This document shows, piece by piece, positions 16,799-25,691 of a DNA stretch of 40,008 nucleotides; the first letter of the stretch is position 1; each line of letters starts with the position of its first letter. Made by a program: the position numbers and the translations under genes. The DNA comes from Methanobacteriota archaeon (GTDB lineage Archaea; Thermoplasmatota; Poseidoniia; Poseidoniales; Poseidoniaceae), in the NCBI GenBank assembly GCA_018701175.1, contig JABIWF010000012.1, forward strand, positions 1-40,008. The letters are read 5' to 3'. Below the pieces are notes generated by a model that did not search any database, was not told the DNA's origin, and was given only the letters and a program-made list of their open reading frames with translations.

Positions 16799-18379
16799 TC
16801 AATTTCCCCAACGACGTATTTGTGGGATAACTTCCCTCAATTCTTCGTTGGAGTAGGAACGGTTGGAGCTGATGAGCTCAACCAAGCGCGGGTCACGAAC
16901 CATTTGCATGATTTCCGCAGGCGTCTTACGCATGAATTCATCACGCGTCAAATCATTAAACTGTCGAACCTTCGAAAGCAATGCTTCTCTGGTTCGCATT
17001 TGGTATTGAGATGCATCCAATTTCTTTGGACGTTCTCTAAAGCGAGTAAGGTCGAATACGTGGCGCCAATTTTCTTTTTCTGGAACCACCATGATTGCAA
17101 TGGCAAGCAGTGCGAAGAGATTGAGAATAATGAGCCACTTGAGGACAACATCGCTGGTCAAGAGTACGACTGCACCCATTGCTTCGGTGAAAGGAGATGA
17201 AAGAGCGCTGGAGACGTGACGGCTTTCATCAAAGACAACATAATGCTCCGAAGGCGATCGGCGGATGGTGTTCGAAAGTTCTGCATTGTCAAATTCCATC
17301 ATGTCGTAAATCAGTGCGCTGAAATATTTGCTGTTTCCGTCCCAATTCGTGTCTCCTTGTGCCGAGGAGAGTCCGTTCGGGTCGGTATCCCAACAGTTGT
17401 GCCCATTTTCGAGGTATGCGGGCGAAGTACATTGGAGGTAGCCGTTCTCTTGAGCCAAGTCTGCATCCCAAAGGTGGTTTGCAAGAACTGAGTGGTCTGA
17501 TACGAAGACGATTGAACCTGTGACATCAACTTCTCCAATGTCGTTGTTAGGCATCTTGTCAAGGACGTTCTTAACAGGGTAGTCTATTCGAATAATGAGT
17601 CCAGTCATTCCTTCGCCCAAGGTAGGGTTGAGATCGCTGTCGATGTTATCTGGGAATTTTGCAACTCGAGCAGATGTTGATGCTGCTGCAAGGATGTTCA
17701 CTTCTCGGTTCGAATCGGTTTGTTCATCGAGAACTTGGATTGCTGTAGGCCGATGGAAGAGAACGGGCATTCGGCAGTTGTCGATTTGAGCGTTCGCAAC
17801 TGCTTCATCAGAACATGGAATGAGTTTTTCATCACCCATTTCACTTATGTTTTGGTTGACGCTGGCAGCCGACCAAAGACGACGATAATCTGCAGGTTGG
17901 ATAGCACCCACTGAATCCTCGACTTCGTAGTATCGCTGGTCGTCATAGACCGGGGCGTCGAAATATTTCACGCCAAACTCCTCCGCAACAAGTTGAGCGT
18001 TGGTCGAACTTGCAGCTAAGATAACCTTGCCACCTTTTTCAGTGACGAAATCGTGGAGTGCTGATGCTTCTGCAGCGTCGAATGGCTTTTCTGGACCTGC
18101 AATAATGAGCATGCTTCGGTGTGGATCATTCCAGTCGTTCACTAACATTGGCGTTGACATGGTGTTTGCGATGCTGTAGTCTTTGCCTTCGAGGACTTCT
18201 CTCATCTCAGTCAACTGTTGCATAGAATACTCATCGGCTGCGTTGTTGTAAGGGGAGAGAACGGTTGTCTTGTCCCAACTTACCGCTGTAACAACGATGA
18301 TTGACAAAAACAGGGATGCGACAAAGCCGACTTTGAGCCAAGTTTCAATAGAAATCTTGCCTGAATTTTCTTCTGCCAT
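16799..18379 (-). CDS. Membrane protein with DUF4350/GATase-like extracytoplasmic domain
   Basis: N-terminal TM, NNAADEYSMQQLTEMREVLEGKDYSI...MLIIAGPEKPFDAAEASALHDFVTEKGGKVILAA, VFDESRH, C-terminal TM and basic tail. Start MAEENSG chosen because GGAGTG lies just upstream. Confidence 0.75.
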   Translation of the reverse strand: MAEENSGKISIETWLKVGFVASLFLSIIVVTAVSWDKTTVLSPYNNAADEYSMQQLTEMREVLEGKDYSIANTMSTPMLVNDWNDPHRSMLIIAGPEKPFDAAEASALHDFVTEKGGKVILAASSTNAQLVAEEFGVKYFDAPVYDDQRYYEVEDSVGAIQPADYRRLWSAASVNQNISEMGDEKLIPCSDEAVANAQIDNCRMPVLFHRPTAIQVLDEQTDSNREVNILAAASTSARVAKFPDNIDSDLNPTLGEGMTGLIIRIDYPVKNVLDKMPNNDIGEVDVTGSIVFVSDHSVLANHLWDADLAQENGYLQCTSPAYLENGHNCWDTDPNGLSSAQGDTNWDGNSKYFSALIYDMMEFDNAELSNTIRRSPSEHYVVFDESRHVSSALSSPFTEAMGAVVLLTSDVVLKWLIILNLFALLAIAIMVVPEKENWRHVFDLTRFRERPKKLDASQYQMRTREALLSKVRQFNDLTRDEFMRKTPAEIMQMVRDPRLVELISSNRSYSNEELREVIPQIRRWGN

Positions 18380-18415
18380 TTCTATCACTCCTTGTGCGGT
18401 TGCCGTAGTCTCAAC

Positions 18416-18424
18416 GGTATAAAC
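18416..18424 (-). promoter_or_regulatory. TATA-like element for the DUF4350-MoxR-DUF58 operon
   Basis: Minus strand GTTTATACC ~40 nt upstream of ATG 18379, with GGAG between. Confidence 0.45.
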
Positions 18425-18529
18425 AACCGTCGGAACATCGCTCCACACTTAATGCTTGTTCATGCGTGATTTGAAGCCACAGGTTAATAGGAGAGGAAAA
18501 AGGTTAACCCTAGTAGTGTTCAGTTGAGT

Positions 18530-18585
18530 AAAAATGTGCTAAAAATAAAGAAAATAACACCCAAAAAACGGTAAAATAGCGTTTT
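18530..18585 (-). terminator. Oligo-T terminator region after the secreted-protein gene
   Basis: Minus strand shows several consecutive T tracts (TATTTT, TTTTTT, TTATTTT, TTTATTTTT, ATTTTT) just after the TAA at 18584, plus a 6-bp AAAACG/CGTTTT inverted repeat (18565-18585). Confidence 0.55.
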
Positions 18586-19549
18586 ATGACGATTTACGCA
18601 GAACAGAAACGAAACCCAGCAGCAAGAGCAACTCTATGCCGCCAACCCACGGTACGGAATTGGACTCTTCACGCAAGAGAACATCGTCATCCTCTTGGTC
18701 GTCGTTGTTTGAAGATGTATCGTCATCATCAGCCTGGATAGCCTCGACATCCACCTCAAAGGTTGTGCTTCGAGATGCTTCATCACCTTCTGATTCTAAA
18801 GATAATGTCACCTCACAAACGCGGGTTGGTTGGCTGGTTGAGGCTTCAAGAGTGAGCGTCACAAATGTATCCTTACCGCTTTGAGCACCGGTAGGGTCAA
18901 CCACGGTATTGGCAAGTTCTTCGACGCCAACCATCGAGAGATGTGGGCAACTCCTAAACTGTACCGTTGCTTCTTTGATAGCATCTTTAGTGTTTCCATT
19001 GTTGATGATTTGGGCCGTGAATTCGATCGACGAACCAGCGAACAATTGTTCCTCTGGCAGTGACACAGTGGATCGTAAGTCGAATATTTTCGGGACGCTG
19101 ACATCCCCTTCAATTTCTTGGGTACTGGCGGTTGTGTCGCCAACCTTTTCTTCTGCGGTGACCGTCAGCATTGAGGTGTTGCCCGGGTTGTATTCACGTG
19201 CAGCATCATCATCAACAGAATCAAATTGAATACTGAATGTTTCGTTTCCATTGGCAGCGACTGAAAAAGTATCGGGGCCTGAAAATGTGAACGGTACCCA
19301 AGAATCAAACTCATACTCAAGAGCAATTTCCAGCTGCGCCATTCTGTTGTTTTCAACATATACCACGATTTCGCCTTCAGCATCCCAGTCGATATCCATG
19401 TCTACAATATACGTTGAATCCATGTCTGTAGCCCATCCAAGAGCCCATGATGGACCTTCGATGGGTGATTGCGCTTCAACAGAAACTCCACCTAAAACGG
19501 ACAATCCAAGTAAGAAAGTCGCTAGCATGACAAGTACTTTCTGTTGCAT
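18584..19549 (-). CDS. Secreted cell-surface protein, CARDB/NEW3-like, with acidic linker and C-terminal hydrophobic anchor
   Basis: Signal peptide MQQKVLVMLATFLLGLSVLGGVSVEA; two beta-rich repeats (NNRMAQLEIALEYEF, INNGNTKDAIKEATVQF); acidic stretch then VPWVGGIELLLLLGFVSVLRKSS. Confidence 0.7.
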   Translation of the reverse strand: MQQKVLVMLATFLLGLSVLGGVSVEAQSPIEGPSWALGWATDMDSTYIVDMDIDWDAEGEIVVYVENNRMAQLEIALEYEFDSWVPFTFSGPDTFSVAANGNETFSIQFDSVDDDAAREYNPGNTSMLTVTAEEKVGDTTASTQEIEGDVSVPKIFDLRSTVSLPEEQLFAGSSIEFTAQIINNGNTKDAIKEATVQFRSCPHLSMVGVEELANTVVDPTGAQSGKDTFVTLTLEASTSQPTRVCEVTLSLESEGDEASRSTTFEVDVEAIQADDDDTSSNNDDQEDDDVLLREESNSVPWVGGIELLLLLGFVSVLRKSS

Positions 19550-19558
19550 GATTCCACC

Positions 19559-20533
19559 TCATTCAATCATTTTTTCGACCGCTCGCTTGGTTAGCACCCG
19601 CACCATTGATTTACGGTAACGAGGTGGAAGTGAGGTGTTGTTTACTGGTTTGACACTCTTTCGAACTGCTGCTGCAAGAGCCTTGACGGAGTTCATCCCA
19701 TCCCAACCTGTTTCGAGAACCGAGGTAACTTCCTCAGGGTGGCATCGTGGAATCGACTCAAGTGCAGTCGTTGCTACTTTGAGGGAAGTTGCGTCACCAG
19801 CAATCCAAGATGCGGCGACTCCAGCCTCTGGGAAATCCCAGGTATCACGAACTCTAAGTTTCTGGTAAGAACCTGTTCTCGCTGCAGACGCTTCAGAAAG
19901 AGTGATTTTAAGCAGGAACTCTCCCTTTTCAAGAACGTTCTTTTTCATTCCATCAAGTTGGTAAAACTCTTGCAAAGGCATTGTACGCAGTCCACTTGGA
20001 CCGATGAGGTGAACCTCTGCCTCCAGAACCATGAGGGTTGGAGCAATGTCACCTTGATAGGTCGCAACGCACAATGTGTTTTGGTTTGGAACGACACGGC
20101 AATCAGCACCTGTGCCGCAATCTGCCTTGTGGCACCAGTCAATAGAACGACGCCAGTCTTCACCTTGATTGTACCAGAAACAACGAGTGTCAAGGCATAA
20201 GTTGCCGCCCAGTGTAGCATTTCTTCGGATAAGGGAAGACGCCACTTTACTTGCAGCTTCCACAATCAATGGATGAATTCCGTTCTCGACGGTTAGATCG
20301 GCTAGTCGAGCCATACACCCTATTTCATGCAATGATAATGTGTTCACACCCTCGATTCGAGCAAGTGAAATCACGTGCGGTTTAGGATTCAAGTGCCATT
20401 TGTAATTCGGCAGCAAGTCTGTACCTCCAGCAACCCAATCGAAATCTTCACCCTTTTCCATCAGAGAGCCAGCAATTGCGCAGGCTTCTTCGACGGTTGT
20501 TGGATTGTGCAACACAAACGGTGGCATTAGCAT
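19559..20533 (-). CDS. Molybdenum hydroxylase, FAD-binding subunit with 4Fe-4S-type cysteine insertion (HcrB-like)
   Basis: CoxM/HcrB-type FAD motifs (WVAGGTDLLPNYK, RRNATLGGNLCLDTRC), Cys-rich insertion C118...C134...C139...C145...C155. Confidence 0.85.
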   Translation of the reverse strand: MLMPPFVLHNPTTVEEACAIAGSLMEKGEDFDWVAGGTDLLPNYKWHLNPKPHVISLARIEGVNTLSLHEIGCMARLADLTVENGIHPLIVEAASKVASSLIRRNATLGGNLCLDTRCFWYNQGEDWRRSIDWCHKADCGTGADCRVVPNQNTLCVATYQGDIAPTLMVLEAEVHLIGPSGLRTMPLQEFYQLDGMKKNVLEKGEFLLKITLSEASAARTGSYQKLRVRDTWDFPEAGVAASWIAGDATSLKVATTALESIPRCHPEEVTSVLETGWDGMNSVKALAAAVRKSVKPVNNTSLPPRYRKSMVRVLTKRAVEKMIE

Positions 20534-23346
20534 CAGTTTTCACCCCCCATCTCTCGTTGTTCCTTTTTCAGCCAAGCTCGGCCTGCAAGACCAAGTTCAG
20601 CCAGTTGCTCAGGATCGGGTTCAGTTGCTGTGCGCCATCCTTCGACTTGGTCTTCCAATGGAATGGTTGGGTCAAACCCAAACAAGACTCCATTGACGTA
20701 TGGGCTTGTGTCTTCAGTACGTTGCCGTGCTTTATCACGCAATTTGTGTTCTTGAGCACGTGCCACAAGTGTTGGTTGCAATGAACTGTGTGTTAGTCGA
20801 GGGCTTGGAAGGTCCAATGGGTCGTCTACTTTCGAATTTTTGAGAGTCTTTTCGATTCCTTTGAACACGACATCAGGGGTAAGGGGTAGGTCGCGCAAAC
20901 GGATGCCTATGGCGTCGTAGACTGCATTCACAACAGCCGGAAGAATCGGTAGAAGTGGGCCTTCGCCTGCTTCTTTCGCACCGAATGGACCTTCCGGGTC
21001 ACAGGATTCAATGATAATCGGTTCGACATGTGGCATTTCGTGTACGGATGGTATCTTGTAATCCAAGAGATTGGCATTTTGCAAGTGGCCAGTGCGACCA
21101 TATACCATCTTCTCAGACAACACCTGTCCAAGTCCCATATGGCATGAACCAATTATTTGTCCTTTCACTGCCATTGGATTGAGAGCCTTGCCGCAGTCGT
21201 GGGCTGCCCAAACGTCGGTACAACGAATCATTCCAGTTTCCACATCCACATCGACTTCAGCCACATAGGCTGAGAAAGAGTATGCGGGAGCAAGACCTGC
21301 AGCAGCACCCTTGTGAACTCCACCCATAGGTGGCGAGCGGTATGCGCCGCTTGCAATCAGCGAGCCTTTGTCTTCCTGTGCTTTGTGCAGTGCTTTGAGA
21401 TACGAGACACCAATTGCTGGGTCGTGCTTGTAGTAGATACGTCGGTCATTGAGAACCAAATTATCTGGATGGTATCCTAGAATATCCCAGGCTGCATTGA
21501 GCAATTGTTCTCGGATTTCCAATGCTGCTCGGATTGCAGCATTTGCATTCATGAAGGTGACTCGACTCGAGTATGAGCCTAAATCCACTGGTGATGTGTC
21601 GCTTTCATGGCTTCGAACATGAATCATTTCGATCGGTAAAGCCAACACTTCAGATACCACTTGGGCAACTGCCGTCGTCGAACCCTGACCGATATCCGCA
21701 GCGCCTGTATGGACCGTTACACCGCCGTCCATATCCACTTGAATGTGTACCGTGGCGTGTGGGAATCGGTTCGGGTCCCAATGAATTGGCAATCCAGAAC
21801 CGGAGATGAAGAAGCCACAGCCGATGCCTATTCCTTTACCAAGAGGCATTTGACGGAACTTCTCATCCCAATTCGAACCTTCACGGACTTTCTCTAAAGC
21901 CTCTCTCATTCCGTTCGAAGTAATACGGAAACCACTGATGGTTCTGCTGTGTGGAGGCAAAAGGTTGGCAAGTCTCAAATCGATGGGGTCGACTTGCATG
22001 GTTTCGGCCATTTCATCGAGTCCGACTTCAACTGCGCATCGAGTGTTGACAGCGCCGTGACCTCTCATTGCACCAGAAGCCGGTTTGTTGGTCCAAACAC
22101 GAGCGCCGGTATAATGGAATGAACCCAGTTCATAGGGCGCTGTTGCCAATACACCGTTGTAGTACGAAGTGACGTGACCGAAGGAAGCAAAACCACCACC
22201 ATCAATCAGGGCATCGATATCGAAGCCAGAAATTCGAGCTTCTTCATCTGCAGTCATCTTGACTTCGATATGGCTCGGATGTCGGCCTCTGTTAATCCAG
22301 TAGACTTCTTCTCGGTCAAAGGTAATTCGAACCGGCCGGCCGGCTTTGCGAGCAAGAATTGCAGCGCACATCTCATGAGGGAAAGGGTCAGATTTTCCAC
22401 CAAACCCACCGCCAACAAACGTACGGATGACGTTGATTTGATGCATTGGAACATCAAGAACGGTTGAAAGTGCTCGATGCGTATAGTGAGGGACTTGTTG
22501 TGGCGTGTAGAGTTGGAGCCTTCCATTCGGACCCCAATGGGCAACGACGGCGTGAGGCTCAGTGAACCCGTGATGGACACCAGCCATGCTCCATTTGCCG
22601 TGGGACTCAGCATGAGGTTTATCGACCAAAGAACGGTCTCCGAATTCTTGGAATACTCTCTTTTGAACATTGGTCTTCGACAAATGGTACTTTCCTCGCC
22701 AGTGAATCGGTTCATCTGCGTCCTCAAGACCCTTTTTTGGATCGAATACTGGTTCAAGAACTTCCCATTCAACCTCGAAGAGGTTGAGTGCTTCAAGTGC
22801 CGTTGCTTCATCAACAGCGGCTACGCATGCAACAAGGTCGCCAACGTGGCGAACTTTCTCAACGGCCATTGCGTGTTCGTCTTTTGTCACGGGCAATACG
22901 CCAAAACGGTGAGGTGAATCTTCGCCGGTTGCTACAGCCAATACCCCTGGAAGAGCTTCGACTCGAGAGGTGTCAATCGACTTAATTCTAGCATAATGGT
23001 GCGGGGAACGAAGAATTTTCCCTATGATTTCATTTGGCAAACGGACATCGTCGCCGTACCATGCTTGTCCAGTGACTTTGGCATTCGAATCTACGAGTGG
23101 GATTTCCTTACCAACGGTCGTACCGGTTCGGGCCCGGTCGTGTATGTGAGAACCGGCTGGTTGTTCCTCTTTTCCACCGACAGATTCGGGAATGAAATCC
23201 AAGTCTCGTGGTTTCATGTGCGGGCGTGAGCCGCCTGAGCCTGGAGGCGGGAACGATTGCTTACCAGCAACACGCTTGCCATCCTTTCGAGTTGTTTGGC
23301 CTGAGCCACCGGGTTGTTGACGATATCCACCTGACATAATAATCAC
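20533..23346 (-). CDS. Molybdenum hydroxylase, large Mo-binding subunit (xanthine dehydrogenase/HcrA family)
   Basis: VGKEIPLVDSNAKVTGQAWYGDDV, FVGGGFGGKSDPFPHE, SGAMRGHGAVNTRCAVE, TGAADIGQGSTTAVAQVVSEVLALP, FGAKEAGEGPLLPILPAVVNAVYDAIGIRLRDLPLTP. Confidence 0.93.
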   Translation of the reverse strand: MIIMSGGYRQQPGGSGQTTRKDGKRVAGKQSFPPPGSGGSRPHMKPRDLDFIPESVGGKEEQPAGSHIHDRARTGTTVGKEIPLVDSNAKVTGQAWYGDDVRLPNEIIGKILRSPHHYARIKSIDTSRVEALPGVLAVATGEDSPHRFGVLPVTKDEHAMAVEKVRHVGDLVACVAAVDEATALEALNLFEVEWEVLEPVFDPKKGLEDADEPIHWRGKYHLSKTNVQKRVFQEFGDRSLVDKPHAESHGKWSMAGVHHGFTEPHAVVAHWGPNGRLQLYTPQQVPHYTHRALSTVLDVPMHQINVIRTFVGGGFGGKSDPFPHEMCAAILARKAGRPVRITFDREEVYWINRGRHPSHIEVKMTADEEARISGFDIDALIDGGGFASFGHVTSYYNGVLATAPYELGSFHYTGARVWTNKPASGAMRGHGAVNTRCAVEVGLDEMAETMQVDPIDLRLANLLPPHSRTISGFRITSNGMREALEKVREGSNWDEKFRQMPLGKGIGIGCGFFISGSGLPIHWDPNRFPHATVHIQVDMDGGVTVHTGAADIGQGSTTAVAQVVSEVLALPIEMIHVRSHESDTSPVDLGSYSSRVTFMNANAAIRAALEIREQLLNAAWDILGYHPDNLVLNDRRIYYKHDPAIGVSYLKALHKAQEDKGSLIASGAYRSPPMGGVHKGAAAGLAPAYSFSAYVAEVDVDVETGMIRCTDVWAAHDCGKALNPMAVKGQIIGSCHMGLGQVLSEKMVYGRTGHLQNANLLDYKIPSVHEMPHVEPIIIESCDPEGPFGAKEAGEGPLLPILPAVVNAVYDAIGIRLRDLPLTPDVVFKGIEKTLKNSKVDDPLDLPSPRLTHSSLQPTLVARAQEHKLRDKARQRTEDTSPYVNGVLFGFDPTIPLEDQVEGWRTATEPDPEQLAELGLAGRAWLKKEQREMGGEN

Positions 23347-24023
23347 CGTGCGTGGCCTGGAGGCATGTTTGGCTCTTCAGGACCCTCTGGGTGAGGGTCA
23401 GGATGTGGGTCGCTTGCAGGTGCTGCAGCCTCGACTTCACCTCTGTGAATAGCCGCTGCGCCTTTGATTGAATCAATGATTTGTTGGTATCCAGTGCATC
23501 GGCAAAGGTTGCCTTCAATGGCACAAGCAATTTCTTTATCGGTCGGCGAATCGTTTTCATTCAGTAAAGCCTGAGCAGAGATGAGGAAACCAGGCGTACA
23601 AAAACCACACTGCGAACCTCCATGTTCGGCAAAGCATGATTGGATCGGTGCAAGGTGTGCACCGTCAGCAAGCCCTTCGACCGTCGTGATGACCGAGCCT
23701 TCAACCTGTCCGGCTAGACAGAGGCAAGACAATCGAGGATTGCCATCCACCATCACGGTGCAACATCCACAGGTTCCAAGATCACAACCTCGCTTTACGC
23801 CAAGCGTGCCGACCTTGTCGCGCAGGACATCGAGCAGAACTGCATTGGATGGAACTAAAACTTCAACTGGAGTTCCGTTGACCTCTGCAGACCAGACTTT
23901 TTTCTTCGGACTTGGTATCATTTCGATATGTTCGCTACCCACCATATTCTGTCGCCAAAGGCGACGTAGTGGCGCCCGCATATCAACATAGGGTATGCCG
24001 CTGTTGCTGAAGCAACAACTCAT
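23343..24023 (-). CDS. Molybdenum hydroxylase, 2Fe-2S subunit
   Basis: GVKRGCDLGTCGCCTVMVDG and CGFCTPGFLISAQALL...EGNLCRCTGYQQIIDSI. Start may be internal (e.g. MVGSEHIEMIPSPKK). Confidence 0.93.
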   Translation of the reverse strand: MSCCFSNSGIPYVDMRAPLRRLWRQNMVGSEHIEMIPSPKKKVWSAEVNGTPVEVLVPSNAVLLDVLRDKVGTLGVKRGCDLGTCGCCTVMVDGNPRLSCLCLAGQVEGSVITTVEGLADGAHLAPIQSCFAEHGGSQCGFCTPGFLISAQALLNENDSPTDKEIACAIEGNLCRCTGYQQIIDSIKGAAAIHRGEVEAAAPASDPHPDPHPEGPEEPNMPPGHAR

Positions 24024-25633
24024 GAATGTACAGAGGGGGCTGGAGTAGAGCGTTTCTTGACCGAGACGACATCATCACTGCCGGCTGGAGGGTCCACCCA
24101 GTCTGGATCGCCGGGCAGAACAAGGCCTTCTCCTAAACCGACCAAGCGCCCGGCCAACTGCCTTTGTTGTTTAACGAGTAAATCCCAATTGTATTCATCG
24201 TCCTTCCAAGCCTTCCATCTTCTCATCGCCCTTGAACTGATCACCAATCGAGCGTACAATCGCAAGTGCAGTTTTGCAGATGCCGGCCACCATATGAACA
24301 GGAGAGAGAAAACCAGTAGAGACGGAAGGAATGTTAACAGTTCCAACAACCAATGCTTGACGAGAATTTCATTCACTGGACTTGCAGTCGCAAGCAGCAT
24401 CCATGTGAGAGCAGCAGAGGCTATGACCCACCATAGAGGGAAGAAAATAACCGCAGTCAGCACTTTGAGAGTTCCAATGATGGATTGGTCAGCACCTCGT
24501 TTTTTCATGAATTTTACCGCAGTAGCGTTGCCTCGATAAGGAACGAGATTGCCAAAAACTGCACTCCAAGTAATGAGTCCAAGCATCCAAACGCCTGCCC
24601 AAAGCCATGAAAACATCACTTTTGCAGAATCCTTACGAGTGAGGTTCTCCGGACGTGCATCGACATCAATTGGGGTAATGTTGCGTTCGTCCAACTGTTC
24701 GAAATGATGTTCGCAATCTTCAACCAATTTTCCGGTAAGAGAGGGGTCGTGTTCAGCAAGGTATTCCCAGCCAGCACGAACTCTTCGCGCCCCCATCACC
24801 GATTCTGCATAACTCGGTTTGACTAATTTCCCACCGCTCTGGCGGGCTTTTTCAGCATAAGCCAAACTCCTTCCTTTCCAAATCAGCGTACGCTCCCTCC
24901 ATGTCGTCTTTGACAGGCTAGCACGATTCAACTCTATTCCGATTAAACTGGTGACCTCAGAGACCCATTCTCTATCCATTGCATCCTGTTCCTCAGGATT
25001 CTCAACCAAATCTGGAATAGGTGCGAATTTCATAATTCGTTCAACTATGACTGCTGCTCTCTCACGGAAAGTATGTGATTCCGAGTAATGCAGCCCAATG
25101 GGCACGAGTTGAGGTTCAGCTTGGCCTTCGACCAGTGCTTTCCTTCGTGCAGCAAGTAAAATTCGTGCAGCTCCTGAACGAGCGCGCTTAACTGAAGATT
25201 CTGTATGTGTTGTGCCCTCCGGGAAAATAATCAGACGACCGCCATCAGCGACAACTGAAGCCACATTGTCCAACTGATCTCGGTTGCGGGCTTTGGCACC
25301 TTCCACATCGTCTGAATCCTGCGCCCTTTCGATAGGAACTGCTCCTGCGCCCCGGATGAGACGTCCAAGGAGAGGAATCTTGAACAGCGTGTGCTTTGCA
25401 ATCATTGACAGCCGTCCAGGGAGCGATGCATGCATGAGCATAGGGTCAATGAGGCCACTGGGATGCCATGCGATGAAAATGATACCACCTTCCTGAGGAA
25501 GATTTTCGTCATCAACAATGTTGATTTCTCTGAACCAGATACTAACAAGCGACCTCGACATACGGCGAACCCAGCGATAGATCCTGTTAATGCGTGGGTG
25601 ACCATCACCTTGTGGGTCTTTCGGCCAGCGCAT
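24020..25633 (-). CDS. PlsC-like glycerolipid acyltransferase with C-terminal membrane region
   Basis: AWHPSGLIDPML (HX5D variant), KHTLFKIPLLGRLIRGAGAVPIER, LIIFPEGTTHTESSVKRARSGAARILLAAR; C-terminal TM helices. Confidence 0.87.
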   Translation of the reverse strand: MRWPKDPQGDGHPRINRIYRWVRRMSRSLVSIWFREINIVDDENLPQEGGIIFIAWHPSGLIDPMLMHASLPGRLSMIAKHTLFKIPLLGRLIRGAGAVPIERAQDSDDVEGAKARNRDQLDNVASVVADGGRLIIFPEGTTHTESSVKRARSGAARILLAARRKALVEGQAEPQLVPIGLHYSESHTFRERAAVIVERIMKFAPIPDLVENPEEQDAMDREWVSEVTSLIGIELNRASLSKTTWRERTLIWKGRSLAYAEKARQSGGKLVKPSYAESVMGARRVRAGWEYLAEHDPSLTGKLVEDCEHHFEQLDERNITPIDVDARPENLTRKDSAKVMFSWLWAGVWMLGLITWSAVFGNLVPYRGNATAVKFMKKRGADQSIIGTLKVLTAVIFFPLWWVIASAALTWMLLATASPVNEILVKHWLLELLTFLPSLLVFSLLFIWWPASAKLHLRLYARLVISSRAMRRWKAWKDDEYNWDLLVKQQRQLAGRLVGLGEGLVLPGDPDWVDPPAGSDDVVSVKKRSTPAPSVHS

Positions 25634-25691
25634 GCGCCAACCACATCGTTCTATCTTTTGAGTTCATCTCCGGCTTGAACGGAAATTATCG

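Noticed and set aside
16474-16830. 118-aa Cys/Trp/Arg-rich plus-strand ORF that looks like a novel Cys-rich peptide
   Set aside because: It is the mirror reading of the MoxR Ala/Pro-rich repeat tract; composition is an artefact of GCN/CCN repeats.
19739-20200. 153-aa plus-strand ORF
   Set aside because: Antisense to the FAD subunit with all expected motifs on the minus strand.
22254-22814. 186-aa minus-strand ORF and overlapping 22477..22917 plus ORF
   Set aside because: Both are alternative frames inside the Mo-subunit coding region, which has strong family motifs.
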